DNA from: Pseudomonas sp. JAI120
Lineage (GTDB): Bacteria; Pseudomonadota; Gammaproteobacteria; Pseudomonadales; Pseudomonadaceae
DNA length: 64,000 nucleotides
NCBI RefSeq assembly: GCF_014207255.1
Contig: NZ_JACHCZ010000001.1
Location: forward strand, 298,592 to 362,591
Direction: 5' to 3'
Below are positions 27,259 through 37,251 of the stretch, piece after piece. The translations under genes and the position numbers were made by a program. Position 1 is the stretch's first letter. Every line of letters begins with the position of its first letter. The notes under the pieces were generated by a model. It was given only the letters and a program-made list of their open reading frames with translations. It ran no database searches and was not told where the DNA came from.

Positions 27259-28692
27259 ATGTCAAAAGCAAAAGACAAGGCTATCGTGTCGGCGGCGCAA
27301 GCCAGCACCGCTTACTCGCAGATCGATAGCTTCAGCCATCTGTATGACCGTGGCGGCAATCTCACGATCAATGGCAAACCCTCCTACACCGTTGACCAGG
27401 CGGCCACCCAGTTGCTGCGCGACGGCGCCGCGTACCGGGACTTTGACGGCAACGGCAAGATCGACCTGACCTACACCTTCCTGACCTCGGCGTCCTCGAG
27501 CACCATGAACAAACATGGCATCTCGGGCTTCAGCCAGTTCAACGCCCAGCAGAAAGCACAGGCCGCGCTGGCCATGCAATCCTGGTCGGACGTGGCCAAC
27601 GTCACCTTCACCGAGAAAGCCACCGGCGGTGACGGCCACATGACATTCGGCAACTACAGCAGCGGCCAGGACGGCGCAGCAGCCTTCGCCTACCTGCCCG
27701 GCACCGGTGCAGGCTACGATGGCACCTCGTGGTACCTGACCAACAACAGCTACACGCCGAACAAGACCCCGGACCTGAACAACTACGGCCGGCAGACCCT
27801 GACCCACGAAATCGGCCACACCCTTGGCCTGGCTCACCCTGGCGACTACAACGCCGGCGAAGGCGCCCCAACCTACAACGACGCGACCTATGGACAGGAC
27901 ACGCGCGGCTACAGCCTCATGAGTTACTGGAGCGAGAGCAACACCCACCAGAACTTCAGTAAAGGCGGGGTCGAAGCCTACGCCTCCGGCCCGCTGATCG
28001 ACGACATCGCCGCGATCCAGAAGCTCTACGGTGCCAACTACAACACCCGTGCCGGCGATACCACCTACGGGTTCAACTCCAACACTGGGCGCGATTTCCT
28101 CAGCGCCACTTCCAACGCCGACAAGCTGGTGTTCTCGGTCTGGGACGGTGGCGGCAATGACACCCTGGACTTCTCCGGCTTCACCCAGAACCAGAAGATC
28201 AACCTCAATGAGGCCTCGTTTTCCGACGTTGGCGGCCTGGTGGGCAACGTCTCCATCGCCAAGGGCGTGACCGTCGAGAACGCCTTCGGCGGTGCGGGCA
28301 ACGACCTGATCATCGGCAACAACGCGGCCAACGTAATCAAGGGCGGGGCCGGCAACGACCTCATCTACGGTGGCGGCGGTGCGGACCAATTGTGGGGCGG
28401 CGCGGGCAACGACACATTTGTGTTCGGTGCCAGTTCCGACTCCAAGCCAGGGGCGGCGGACAAGATCTTTGACTTCACCTCGGGCTCCGACAAGATCGAC
28501 CTCAGCGGCATCACCAAAGGGGCCGGCCTGACCTTCGTCAATGCCTTCACCGGGCATGCCGGCGATGCGGTGTTGAGCTACGCCGCAGGCACCAACCTGG
28601 GCACCCTGGCCGTCGACTTCTCCGGGCACGGCGTGGCGGATTTCCTCGTCACCACCGTAGGCCAGGCGGCGGCCAGCGACATCGTGGCATGA
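27259..28692 (+). CDS. aprX: Alkaline metalloprotease (serralysin family)
   Basis: This 477-aa secreted protease is a serralysin (M10B). The zinc site [12 protein letters not shown] uses H183, H187 and H193 with catalytic E184, and the Met-turn SLMSYW carries M221. RTX nonapeptide repeats ([31 protein letters not shown]) begin near residue 344 and bind calcium. The C-terminal hydrophobic tail is the type I secretion signal, so there is no N-terminal signal peptide. Length fits AprX of milk-spoiling P. fluorescens. The ATG at 27259 follows AAGGAAG by seven bases. The AAGGA in this leader is a potential RsmA/CsrA site. Confidence 0.95.
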   Translation: MSKAKDKAIVSAAQASTAYSQIDSFSHLYDRGGNLTINGKPSYTVDQAATQLLRDGAAYRDFDGNGKIDLTYTFLTSASSSTMNKHGISGFSQFNAQQKAQAALAMQSWSDVANVTFTEKATGGDGHMTFGNYSSGQDGAAAFAYLPGTGAGYDGTSWYLTNNSYTPNKTPDLNNYGRQTLTHEIGHTLGLAHPGDYNAGEGAPTYNDATYGQDTRGYSLMSYWSESNTHQNFSKGGVEAYASGPLIDDIAAIQKLYGANYNTRAGDTTYGFNSNTGRDFLSATSNADKLVFSVWDGGGNDTLDFSGFTQNQKINLNEASFSDVGGLVGNVSIAKGVTVENAFGGAGNDLIIGNNAANVIKGGAGNDLIYGGGGADQLWGGAGNDTFVFGASSDSKPGAADKIFDFTSGSDKIDLSGITKGAGLTFVNAFTGHAGDAVLSYAAGTNLGTLAVDFSGHGVADFLVTTVGQAAASDIVA

Positions 28693-28698
28693 TGCACC

Positions 28699-28722
28699 GG
28701 CGCGGCGCTCAAGCGCCGCGCC
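28699..28722 (+). other. Strong hairpin between protease and inhibitor genes
   Basis: GGCGCGGCGCT and AGCGCCGCGCC form an 11-bp stem around CA, only seven bases after the aprX stop. No T-run follows, so it is not a classic terminator. It probably stabilises the abundant aprX mRNA or attenuates read-through into the inhibitor and secretion genes. Confidence 0.65.
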
Positions 28723-28741
28723 TCCAGGATGGAGCGTACAG

Positions 28742-29110
28742 ATGCAGCGTTTTTACAATGTGATCGCCTGCGTGTTGCAGGTGATGTTCGTGTCGGCAGG
28801 AGCCCACGCAATGGCGAGCAGTATTGTTTTACCCTCCAGCGCCCAACTGGCCGGGCATTGGCAGTTGCACCAGCAGGACCAGGTGTGTGCACTGGACCTG
28901 CTCGAGCAGGCCAATGCCCTGAGCGGCGATGTGGCCTGTGTGGCGCAATGGCTGGGGGACAAGCCCCTGACGTGGTCGCCGACCCCGGACGGTATCTGGC
29001 TATTCAATGCCGAAGGCAGCGGGATCACCCATTTGAATCGTCAGAAAGAAGGTGAGTACCAGGCATGGACAAAGTCCGGCACCTTGGTGGAGTTAAAACG
29101 AGTGCCTTAG
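28742..29110 (+). CDS. aprI: Periplasmic inhibitor of alkaline protease
   Basis: This 122-aa protein has an N-terminal signal peptide ending near HAMAS and a small beta-barrel of the Inh/AprI type (SSAQLAGHWQLHQQDQVCALDLL, a pair of cysteines in the barrel, and a WTKSGTLVELKRV end). In the family the N-terminal strand plugs the protease active site in the periplasm and protects the cell from enzyme that leaks before secretion. It lies between aprX and the secretion genes, the usual place. Confidence 0.9.
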   Translation: MQRFYNVIACVLQVMFVSAGAHAMASSIVLPSSAQLAGHWQLHQQDQVCALDLLEQANALSGDVACVAQWLGDKPLTWSPTPDGIWLFNAEGSGITHLNRQKEGEYQAWTKSGTLVELKRVP

Positions 29111-29212
29111 TTATTGTTATAAGTCTATAACTCGATTTTATTAGTTGACGGCCTCTATAAGAGAGGGTGGGCAACTTATGCGCGTAATTTGGTTCAAGGA
29201 AGATCAGAACAT

Positions 29213-30964
29213 ATGGCCAAGCCCCATGCGGTTGCGCCCTTATTCAAGGCGCTGGGTGAATACAAGAGCATCTTGATCAGCATTGGCTGTTTCACGGCAT
29301 TGATTAACCTGTTGATGCTGGTGCCGTCGATTTACATGCTGCAAGTGTACGACCGTGTGCTGTCCTCCCAGAATGAAACCACCCTGGTGATGTTGACACT
29401 GATGGTCGTCGGCTTCTTTGCCTTTATTGGCCTGCTCGAGGTCATCCGCAGTTTTATCGTGATCCGCATCGGCAGCCAGTTGGAGCGGCGTTTCAACTTG
29501 CGCGTGTACAAGGCCGCTTTCGAACGCAACCTGCAACGCGGCCAGGGGCATGCCGGGCAATCCCTGGGGGACTTGACCCATATCCGCCAATTCATCACCG
29601 GGCCGGCGCTGTTCGCATTCTTCGATGCACCGTGGTTTCCGATCTATCTTTTTGTGATTTTCCTCTTCAACGTCTGGCTCGGGGTGTTGGCCACCGCCGG
29701 CGCACTGCTGTTGATCGGCCTTGCGTGCCTCAACGAATACCTGACGAAGCAGCCATTGGGCGATGCCAGTGGTTTCTCCCAACAGTCGACGCAACTGGCC
29801 ACCAGCCATTTGCACAACGCCGAAACCATTCAAGCCATGGGCATGCTTGGCGCGTTGCGCAAACGCTGGTTCGCCGTGCATTCGCAGTTCCTGGGTTTGC
29901 AGAACAAAGCCAGTGATACCGGCTCGGTGATCACCTCTCTGAGCAAGTCCTTGCGGCTGTGTCTGCAATCCCTGGTGCTGGGCTTGGGCGCACTGCTGGT
30001 GATCAAGGGCGATATGACGGCGGGGATGATGATCGCCGGCTCGATCCTGATGGGCCGCGTACTCAGCCCCATCGACCAGTTGATTGCGGTCTGGAAGCAA
30101 TGGAGTTCGGCCAAGCTGGCCTATCAGCGGCTGGACGAATTGCTGCGTGAGTTCCCGCCGGAAGTGGAGCAGATGAAATTGCCCGCACCCAAGGGCCAGG
30201 TCAGCTTCGAACAGGTCAGCGCTGGCCCGCCCGGACGGCGCATGCCCACCCTGCATCAGGTCAGCTTCAACCTCGGCGCCGGCGAAGTGCTGGGCGTGCT
30301 CGGCGCCTCGGGCTCCGGCAAATCCACCCTGGCCCGCGTACTGGTGGGCGTGTGGCCGACCTTGGCCGGCACCGTGCGCCTGGACGGTGCGGACATTCAC
30401 CGCTGGGATCGCGACGACCTCGGCCCGCACATCGGCTATCTGCCCCAGGACATCGAACTGTTCAGCGGCAGCATCGCCGATAACATCGCGCGCTTTCGCG
30501 AGGCCGACCCCGAGCGGGTGGTGCAGGCGGCACAACAAGCCGGCGTGCATGAATTGATCCTGCGTCTGCCCCACGGTTATGACACGGTCCTGGGCGATAA
30601 CGGTGGTGGCCTGTCCGGCGGCCAGAAACAACGGGTGGCCCTGGCGCGTGCGTTGTACGGCGGGCCGCAGTTGATCGTACTGGACGAGCCCAACTCCAAC
30701 CTCGACACCGTCGGCGAGGCCGCGCTGGCCAGCGCCATTGTGCAGATGAAGGCCCAGGGCAGCAGTGTGGTGCTGGTGACCCATCGCTCTTCGGCCTTGG
30801 CCCAGGCCGACAAATTGCTGGAGCTCAACGAAGGGCGTTTGCAGGCATTCGGGCCGAGCCAGGACGTGCTGCGAGCGTTATCGGGCCAGCAGGAAGCACC
30901 GAAGGAAAAACCCGGTGTGAGTTTCAGCCGTCAGTATCAAGCCGGAAGGAATCCAGGCGCATGA
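29213..30964 (+). CDS. aprD: Type I secretion ABC transporter/ATPase
   Basis: This 583-aa inner-membrane protein joins a six-helix transmembrane domain (about 20-300) to an ABC ATPase domain (about 330-560) with Walker A GASGSGKST, signature LSGGQKQR and Walker B LIVLDEP. It lacks the N-terminal C39-like peptidase of HlyB-type exporters, as AprD does. It drives export of AprX and probably the downstream lipase. ATG 29213 is chosen; CAAGGAAG lies about ten bases upstream, like the aprX leader. AprE follows with an ATGA overlap. Confidence 0.93.
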   Translation: MAKPHAVAPLFKALGEYKSILISIGCFTALINLLMLVPSIYMLQVYDRVLSSQNETTLVMLTLMVVGFFAFIGLLEVIRSFIVIRIGSQLERRFNLRVYKAAFERNLQRGQGHAGQSLGDLTHIRQFITGPALFAFFDAPWFPIYLFVIFLFNVWLGVLATAGALLLIGLACLNEYLTKQPLGDASGFSQQSTQLATSHLHNAETIQAMGMLGALRKRWFAVHSQFLGLQNKASDTGSVITSLSKSLRLCLQSLVLGLGALLVIKGDMTAGMMIAGSILMGRVLSPIDQLIAVWKQWSSAKLAYQRLDELLREFPPEVEQMKLPAPKGQVSFEQVSAGPPGRRMPTLHQVSFNLGAGEVLGVLGASGSGKSTLARVLVGVWPTLAGTVRLDGADIHRWDRDDLGPHIGYLPQDIELFSGSIADNIARFREADPERVVQAAQQAGVHELILRLPHGYDTVLGDNGGGLSGGQKQRVALARALYGGPQLIVLDEPNSNLDTVGEAALASAIVQMKAQGSSVVLVTHRSSALAQADKLLELNEGRLQAFGPSQDVLRALSGQQEAPKEKPGVSFSRQYQAGRNPGA

Positions 30965-32274
30965 GCAGTATCACTGTTGAACCACGTTTCAAAGAGCGCG
31001 ACGCCCGGTTCTTTGCGCGCCTGGGCTGGCTGCTGACCGTGGTCGGTGCCGGTGGCTTTTTCCTCTGGGCCAGCCTGGCGCCCCTGGACCAGGGCATCCC
31101 GGTGCAGGGCACGGTGGTGGTGTCGGGCAAACGCAAGGCGGTGCAAACCTTCAGCCCCGGCGTGGTCAGTCGGATTCTGGTGAAGGAGGGGCAGTTGGTG
31201 AAGCAAGGCCAGCCGCTGTTCCGTCTCGACCAGACCCAGAATCAGGCCGACGTGCAGTCCCTGCAAGCCCAGTACCGCATGGCCTGGGCCAGCGTCGCGC
31301 GTTGGCAGAGCGAGCGCGACAATCAATCCGCCATCACCTTTCCCGCCGAGCTGAGCAGCAACCCCGATCCGGCATTGGCGTTGGTGCTCGAAGGCCAGCG
31401 CCAATTGTTCAGCAGCCGTCGCGAAGCGTTTGCCCGTGAACAGGCAGGCATCCGCGCGAATATCGAGGGCGCGACGGCGCAGCTCAACGGCATGCGCCGC
31501 GCCCGCAGCGACCTGACCGCCCAGGCCCAGTCCCTGCGTGACCAACTGAGCAACCTGCAACCCCTGGCCGACAACGGCTATATCCCGCGCAACCGGCTGA
31601 TGGAGTACCAACGCCAGCTGTCCCAGGTGCAACAGGACCTGGCGCAGAACACCGGTGAGAGCGGTCGGGTGGAGCAGGGCATCCTTGAATCGCGCCTGAA
31701 ACTGCAGCAGCACAGCGAGGAATATCAGAAGGACGTGCGCAGTCAGTTGGCCGACGCGCAATTGCGCAGCCTGACCCTGGAGCAGCAACTCACCTCGGCC
31801 GGCTTCGACTTGCAACACAGCGAGATCAACGCACCGGCCGACGGTATTGCGGTCAATCTCAGCGTGCACACCGAGGGCGCCGTGGTGCGTACCGGTGAAA
31901 CCCTGCTGGAAATCGTGCCCCAGGGCACGCGCCTGGAAGTCGAAGGGCACTTGCCGGTGCACTTGGTGGACAAGGTCGGCACGCACCTGCCGGTCGATAT
32001 TCTGTTCACCGCCTTCAACCAGAGCCGCACCCCGCGCGTGCCGGGGGAGGTCAGCCTGATTTCCGCCGACCAGATGCTCGATGAAAAAACCGGCGCGCCG
32101 TATTACGTGCTGCGCACCACCGTCAGCGAGGCGGCGCTGGAGAAACTCCACGGCCTGGTGATCAAGCCGGGCATGCCCGCCGAGATGTTCGTGCGCACCG
32201 GCGAGCGTTCGTTGCTCAATTACCTGTTCAAGCCGCTGCTCGACCGCGCCGGCTCCGCGTTGACCGAGGAATGA
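30961..32274 (+). CDS. aprE: Type I secretion membrane fusion protein
   Basis: This 437-aa HlyD-family adaptor has one N-terminal membrane helix (about 20-42), a lipoyl-like half motif (VQGTVVVSGKRKAVQTFSPG), a long coiled-coil hairpin (about 100-290) and the C-terminal beta-barrel (EVEGHLPVHLVDKVG). It bridges AprD in the inner membrane to AprF in the outer membrane. Start and stop codons overlap the neighbours, so the three secretion proteins are translationally coupled. Confidence 0.92.
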   Translation: MSSITVEPRFKERDARFFARLGWLLTVVGAGGFFLWASLAPLDQGIPVQGTVVVSGKRKAVQTFSPGVVSRILVKEGQLVKQGQPLFRLDQTQNQADVQSLQAQYRMAWASVARWQSERDNQSAITFPAELSSNPDPALALVLEGQRQLFSSRREAFAREQAGIRANIEGATAQLNGMRRARSDLTAQAQSLRDQLSNLQPLADNGYIPRNRLMEYQRQLSQVQQDLAQNTGESGRVEQGILESRLKLQQHSEEYQKDVRSQLADAQLRSLTLEQQLTSAGFDLQHSEINAPADGIAVNLSVHTEGAVVRTGETLLEIVPQGTRLEVEGHLPVHLVDKVGTHLPVDILFTAFNQSRTPRVPGEVSLISADQMLDEKTGAPYYVLRTTVSEAALEKLHGLVIKPGMPAEMFVRTGERSLLNYLFKPLLDRAGSALTEE

Positions 32275-33614
32275 GCATGAAAGCTGTGTTCATCGCCTTG
32301 CTGTTCACCTGCGTCAACGCCCAGGCCGCCATGGGCCCGTTCGATGTGTACGAGCAGGCCCTGCGCAACGATCCGGTGTTTCTCGGTGCGATCAAGGAGC
32401 GCGACGCCGGCCTGGAAAACCGCACCATCGGCCGCGCGGGCCTGCTGCCCAAGCTGTCGTACAACTACAACAAGGGCCGCAACAACTCCCAGGCCACCTT
32501 ACCCGACGGGCGCGGCGGCAATTATCACGACGACCGCAACTACAACAGCTACGGCTCGACCTTCAGCCTGCAACAGCCGCTGTTCGACTATGAGGCGTAC
32601 GCCAACTACCGCAAAGGCGTGGCCCAGGCGCTGTTTGCCGATGAAAGCTTTCGCGACAAGAGCCAGGCCCTGCTGGTGCGGGTGCTGAGCTACTACACCC
32701 AGGCGCTGTTTGCCCAGGACCAGATCGACATCGCCCGCGCCAAGAAGAAGGCCTTCGAGCAGCAATTCCAGCAAAACCGGCACTTGTTCCAGCAAGGCGA
32801 GGGCACCCGTACCGATATTCTCGAAGCCGAGTCGCGCTATGAGCTGGCCACCGCCGAAGAAATCGAGGCGCAGGACGAACAGGACGCCTCGTTAAGAGAA
32901 CTGGGCGCGTTGATCGGTGTACAGAGCGTCAACATCCACGACCTGGCGCCGCTCAACCAGGATTTTGCCGCGTTCACCTTGACCCCGGCCAACTACGACA
33001 CCTGGCATGAACTGGCGATCAGCAACAACCCCACGCTGGCGTCCCAGCGCCAGGCCCTGGAAGTGGCGCGTTATGAAGTGGAACGCAACCGCGCCGGGCA
33101 TCTGCCCAAGGTCACTGCGTATGCCAGTTCGCGCCAGCAGGAGTCCGACAGCGGCAATACCTACAACCAACGCTACGACACCAACACCATCGGCGTGGAA
33201 GTGAGCGTGCCGCTGTATGCCGGTGGCGGTATCTCCGCGTCCACCCGCCAGGCCAGCCGTGCCATGGAGCAGGCCGAGTACGAACTGGAAGGCAAGACCC
33301 GCGAGACCCTGATCGAACTGCGTCGGCAGTTCAGTGCCTGCCTGTCCGGCGTGAGCAAACTGCGCGCGTATCAAAAGGCCCTGAGCTCGGCAGAAGCGCT
33401 GGTGGTGTCGACCCAGCAAAGCATCCTCGGTGGCGAGCGGGTCAACCTCGATGCGCTGAACGCCGAGCAACAGCTCTACAGCACGCGGCGCGACCTGGCC
33501 CAGGCGCGTTACGACTACCTGATGGCCTGGACCAAATTGCATTACTACGCCGGCAACCTGCGCGACACCGACCTGGCCAAGGTGGATGAGGCGTTCGGGC
33601 CAGCACCGCATTAA
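32271..33614 (+). CDS. aprF: TolC-family outer membrane channel of the protease exporter
   Basis: This 447-aa protein has a signal peptide ending at NAQAA and two repeated outer-membrane-efflux-protein halves with long helices (SRYELATAEEIEAQDEQDASLRELG) typical of TolC/AprF. It forms the exit channel for AprX and the lipase. The start overlaps aprE (ATGA). The next gene begins 40 bases later. Confidence 0.92.
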   Translation: MSMKAVFIALLFTCVNAQAAMGPFDVYEQALRNDPVFLGAIKERDAGLENRTIGRAGLLPKLSYNYNKGRNNSQATLPDGRGGNYHDDRNYNSYGSTFSLQQPLFDYEAYANYRKGVAQALFADESFRDKSQALLVRVLSYYTQALFAQDQIDIARAKKKAFEQQFQQNRHLFQQGEGTRTDILEAESRYELATAEEIEAQDEQDASLRELGALIGVQSVNIHDLAPLNQDFAAFTLTPANYDTWHELAISNNPTLASQRQALEVARYEVERNRAGHLPKVTAYASSRQQESDSGNTYNQRYDTNTIGVEVSVPLYAGGGISASTRQASRAMEQAEYELEGKTRETLIELRRQFSACLSGVSKLRAYQKALSSAEALVVSTQQSILGGERVNLDALNAEQQLYSTRRDLAQARYDYLMAWTKLHYYAGNLRDTDLAKVDEAFGPAPH

Positions 33615-33654
33615 TCGGCTTTCTCGACAATTCCAACAACAGAGAGGCAAGACC

Positions 33655-35079
33655 ATGGGTGTGTTTGACTATAAAAACCTCGGGGCCGAGGGCTCCAAAG
33701 CGTTGTTCGTCGATGCCATGGCGATCACGCTGTACTCCTATCACAACCTGGATAACGGCTTTGCCGTGGGCTACCAGCACAACGGCCTGGGGCTCGGTTT
33801 ACCGGCCACACTGGTCGGTGCTCTTTTGGGCAGCACGGATTCCCAGGGCGTGATTCCCGGCATTCCCTGGAACCCGGACTCGGAAAAAGCCGCCCTGGAA
33901 GCCGTGCAACAAGCCGGTTGGACGCCCATCAGCGCCAGCACCCTGGGCTATACCGGCAAGGTCGACGCCCGAGGCACCTTCTTTGGCGAAAAGGCCGGCT
34001 ACACCACGGCCCAGGTCGAGGTGCTGGGCAAGTACGATGACGCCGGCAAGTTGCTGGAAGTCGGCATCGGTTTTCGCGGTACGTCGGGTCCTCGGGAAAC
34101 GCTGGTCAGCGACTCCATTGGTGATCTGGTCAGCGATCTGCTCGCGGCCTTGGGCCCCAAGGATTACGCGAAGAACTATGCCGGCGAAGCCTTTGGCGGC
34201 CTGCTCAAGAACGTCGCCGACTACGCCAGCGCCCACGGCCTCAGCGGCCACGACGTAGTGGTCAGCGGCCACAGCCTGGGCGGCCTGGCGGTGAACAGCA
34301 TGGCCGACCTGAGCAGCAATAAATGGGCAGGTTTCTACAAGGACGCCAACTACGTGGCCTACGCCTCGCCGACCCAGAGCGCCGGCGACAAGGTGCTCAA
34401 TATCGGCTATGAAAACGACCCGGTATTCCGTGCGCTGGACGGCTCATCCTTCAATTGGTCGTCGTTGGGCGTGCATGACACCCCCCATGAATCGACCACC
34501 GACAATATCGTCAGCTTCAACGACCATTACGCTTCGACGCTATGGAATGTGCTGCCATTTTCCATCACTAACCTGCCGACCTGGATCTCGCATTTGCCCA
34601 CGGGATATGGCGACGGGATGACGCGCATCCTCGAGTCCGGGTTCTATGAGCAGATGAGCCGCGACTCGACAATTATCGTCGCCAACCTGTCCGACCCGGC
34701 CCGGGCTACTACCTGGGTACAAGACCTCAACCGCAATGCCGAGCCGCACAAGGGCGATACCTTCATCATTGGCAGCGACGGCAATGACCTGATCCAGGGC
34801 GGCAAGGGCGCGGACTTTATCGAGGGGGGCAAGGGCAATGACACGATCCGCGACAGCAGCGGGCATAACACCTTTTTGTTCAGCGGGCAGTTTGGCCAGG
34901 ACCGGATTATCGGTTATCAAGCGACGGACAAGCTGGTGTTCACGGATGTGCAGGGCAGTACGGATTATCGCGATCACGCCAAAGTGGTAGGCGCGGATAC
35001 GGTGATCAGTTTTGGCGGCGATTCGGTGACGTTGGTGGGGGTGGCTGGCTTGTCGGGGGAGGGGATTGTTATCGGTTAA
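33655..35079 (+). CDS. lipA: RTX lipase, family I.3 (LipA/TliA type)
   Basis: This 474-aa secreted lipase has the alpha/beta hydrolase nucleophile motif GHSLGG with serine near residue 206, and RTX repeats (GSDGNDLIQGGKGADFI, GGKGNDTI) from about 372. The C-terminal hydrophobic segment is the type I secretion signal. Family I.3 lipases of P. fluorescens use the aprDEF exporter, and this one follows it directly. In several strains two autotransporter serine protease genes, prtA and prtB, lie between aprF and lipA; they are absent here. ATG 33655 follows AGAGAGGC. Confidence 0.92.
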   Translation: MGVFDYKNLGAEGSKALFVDAMAITLYSYHNLDNGFAVGYQHNGLGLGLPATLVGALLGSTDSQGVIPGIPWNPDSEKAALEAVQQAGWTPISASTLGYTGKVDARGTFFGEKAGYTTAQVEVLGKYDDAGKLLEVGIGFRGTSGPRETLVSDSIGDLVSDLLAALGPKDYAKNYAGEAFGGLLKNVADYASAHGLSGHDVVVSGHSLGGLAVNSMADLSSNKWAGFYKDANYVAYASPTQSAGDKVLNIGYENDPVFRALDGSSFNWSSLGVHDTPHESTTDNIVSFNDHYASTLWNVLPFSITNLPTWISHLPTGYGDGMTRILESGFYEQMSRDSTIIVANLSDPARATTWVQDLNRNAEPHKGDTFIIGSDGNDLIQGGKGADFIEGGKGNDTIRDSSGHNTFLFSGQFGQDRIIGYQATDKLVFTDVQGSTDYRDHAKVVGADTVISFGGDSVTLVGVAGLSGEGIVIG

Positions 35080-35083
35080 AACG

Positions 35084-35167
35084 GTGGGAGGGGGCTTGCC
35101 CCCGATAGCGGTGGCTCAGTCAATAGATATGTCGACTGGAATACAGCCATCGGGGGCAACCTCCACA
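35084..35167. repeat. Degenerate REP-like palindrome after lipA
   Basis: The left arm (35084-35109) matches the left arm at 18656-18682 closely. The right arm (about 35144-35167) has lost several bases (ATCGGGGGCAACCTCCACA), so the long stem is broken. It is a decayed copy and still a plausible terminator for the secretion operon. Confidence 0.7.
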
Positions 35168-35192
35168 TTTGATCAGTGTTGGCCGCTGGAAA

Positions 35193-35411
35193 TCAGTTTT
35201 CCTTGCGCACCGTCGCCACGTCGTCGGCTTTGACACGGATACGCTTGCCGGCGATATCGGTGAACTCATAGAACCCGTCGGCAGTCTTGGTTTTTGGAGA
35301 GTCCTTGGTCAAATACTGCGTGCCATTTTGCAGCGTCACTACGGTTTGCGTCGCGCAACCGGCCAATACCAGAAAAGTGAGTGCAACCAGTGGCAGCCCC
35401 AAATTCTTCAT
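35193..35411 (-). CDS. Small lipoprotein (YgdI/YgdR family)
   Basis: This 72-aa protein has a lipobox LAGC with C19 as the lipidated residue, followed by an SH3-like YgdI/YgdR domain (TLQNGTQYLTKDSPKT, YEFTDIAGKRIRVKADDV). Function of the family is unknown; members are envelope-attached. The second methionine (35411) is eight bases from TAAGGG and is preferred over the one at 35417. It is alone on its strand. Confidence 0.85.
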   Translation of the reverse strand: MKNLGLPLVALTFLVLAGCATQTVVTLQNGTQYLTKDSPKTKTADGFYEFTDIAGKRIRVKADDVATVRKEN

Positions 35412-35601
35412 GTTCATAACCCTTACCGTTAACCCTGAAAGTCCCGCGCCAAGGCTGCGGGCCATAAATTTTACGCCATTGACTCCCCATCTGATCACTT
35501 TTATACAAAAAGTTGCGTGCGCCATTTATCTATTACCGATTGCAACACCGTATGGGTAACGGCACTCTGTATGCATAACCAGTATTTGACCCGCGCGTGC
35601 C

Positions 35602-37251
35602 ATGCCCAATCCTCTCGACGATCCGCTCTATTACCTGCATAACTTCCGCCAGGTCCTGCATTGGCTGGGGCAACGCTATGCCGATCTGCTCGACCCAGAC
35701 GAACATCATTTTATTCAGCAATTCGACAGGTTGCCGCAAGCATCCCAGGCGCTGTTGGTGCGCATGGTGATGCGCAAGGGCGTGCATTTTCGTGCGGGCA
35801 AGCTGCAATACGTGGAAATCGGTTGCCCCCATGCCGCTGCCGCGCCCCTGCGGGAATTGGGTTGGGTGGACGACAACCACCTGCTGGCATTTGAAGCATT
35901 ATTCGCCTTGTTGCAAAAAGGCGAGATCCTCAGCAACTTCACACCCTGGATCGACCAGCCCAAGGGCAAGAAGGCCGATTGGCTGGAAGGGTTGGTTGCG
36001 CAGTTCACCGACGCGCGCAGTTTCGCCGACTGGTGCCCGGACCTCGCCGACACGCTGTACAGCCTCACCGTGATGGAGTTGTGTGATCGCCTGCGCCTGA
36101 TGTTCTTCGGCAACCTGCACCAGGACTGGTCCGAGTTCGTGCTCGCCGACCTGGGCATCTACACCTATGAAAAAGTCGAGTTCTGCGCCGAATCACGGGG
36201 GTTGCGCAGCCGCGCCGACGTGCACGGTTTTCTGTTCCTGCACCAATGCCAGCAGGCTTTTGAACGCGGTGAGGCGCTGGCGCAGGTGCTGGCTGAGGTC
36301 GCCACGCTGAACACCGATAACCCCTGGCTGGAAAAGCGCCGGGCCAAGCTGTTGTTCCAGCTCGGCCAGTATTGCGAGCGCCGTGCCGAGTTGGACCTGG
36401 CGCAGCAGATCTACCGCACTTGCGCTTACCCTGGCGCCCGCGCGCGGCTGATTCGCGTGCTGGAGCGCCAGGAGGATTACGTCCAGGCGATTGCCCTGGC
36501 GAACGCCGCACGACAGGCACCGGAAAGCGCCGCCGAATGGCAGCATATAGACCGGGTGTTGCCGCGCCTGCGCCGCAAACTGGGGGAGCCGGCGCTGCCC
36601 AAGGCCAAGCCCCGCGAGGTCACGCGCCTGGACTTGGCCCTTGCGTTGCCGGAGCCGTTAGTCTCGGTGGAGTACTGCGTGCAGGCCCACCTGAGCGAGC
36701 CCGATGCACCGGTGCACTACGTGGAAAACGGCCTGATCAATTCGTTGTTCGGGCTATTGTGCTGGGAGGCGATCTTCGCACCGCTGCCCGGCTCGTTCTT
36801 CCACCCGTTCCAACGCGGGCCGGCAGACCTGCACAGCGAAGACTTCCACGCGCGCCGTGCCCCCCTGTTTGACGCGTGTTTCGCGCAACTGCAGGACGAG
36901 CGCTACAAGAACACCATTCGTCAACGCTACCTCGATAAGTGGGGGATCCAGTCGCCCTTTGTGTTCTGGAACCTGCTCAATGAAGACCTGCTGGAACAAG
37001 CCCTGGCCTGCCTGCCGGCCGAACACCTGCGCTACTGGTTCGAACGGCTGCTGCTGGATATCCGCGCCAACCGCGCCGGCATGCCGGACCTGATCCAGTT
37101 CTGGCCGGCGCAAAAAACCTACCGCATGATCGAGGTCAAGGGCCCTGGCGACCGCCTGCAAGACAACCAGCTGCGTTGGCTGGAGTTCTGCGGCGAATAC
37201 CAGATGCCCGTCACCGTCTGCTATGTACGCTGGGCGGAGCAACCGGCTTGA
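35602..37251 (+). CDS. fan1: FAN1-like structure-specific nuclease (VRR-NUC domain)
   Basis: This 549-aa protein has an N-terminal SAP/helical region and a C-terminal VRR-NUC domain. The PD-(D/E)XK active site reads PDLIQFWP near 495 and EVKGPGD with E511 and K513, followed by the DNQLRWL helix. Bacterial FAN1 cuts 5' flaps and unhooks DNA interstrand crosslinks. Its stop overlaps the next start (TTGA at 37248-37251), so nuclease and helicase are made together. Confidence 0.85.
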   Translation: MPNPLDDPLYYLHNFRQVLHWLGQRYADLLDPDEHHFIQQFDRLPQASQALLVRMVMRKGVHFRAGKLQYVEIGCPHAAAAPLRELGWVDDNHLLAFEALFALLQKGEILSNFTPWIDQPKGKKADWLEGLVAQFTDARSFADWCPDLADTLYSLTVMELCDRLRLMFFGNLHQDWSEFVLADLGIYTYEKVEFCAESRGLRSRADVHGFLFLHQCQQAFERGEALAQVLAEVATLNTDNPWLEKRRAKLLFQLGQYCERRAELDLAQQIYRTCAYPGARARLIRVLERQEDYVQAIALANAARQAPESAAEWQHIDRVLPRLRRKLGEPALPKAKPREVTRLDLALALPEPLVSVEYCVQAHLSEPDAPVHYVENGLINSLFGLLCWEAIFAPLPGSFFHPFQRGPADLHSEDFHARRAPLFDACFAQLQDERYKNTIRQRYLDKWGIQSPFVFWNLLNEDLLEQALACLPAEHLRYWFERLLLDIRANRAGMPDLIQFWPAQKTYRMIEVKGPGDRLQDNQLRWLEFCGEYQMPVTVCYVRWAEQPA

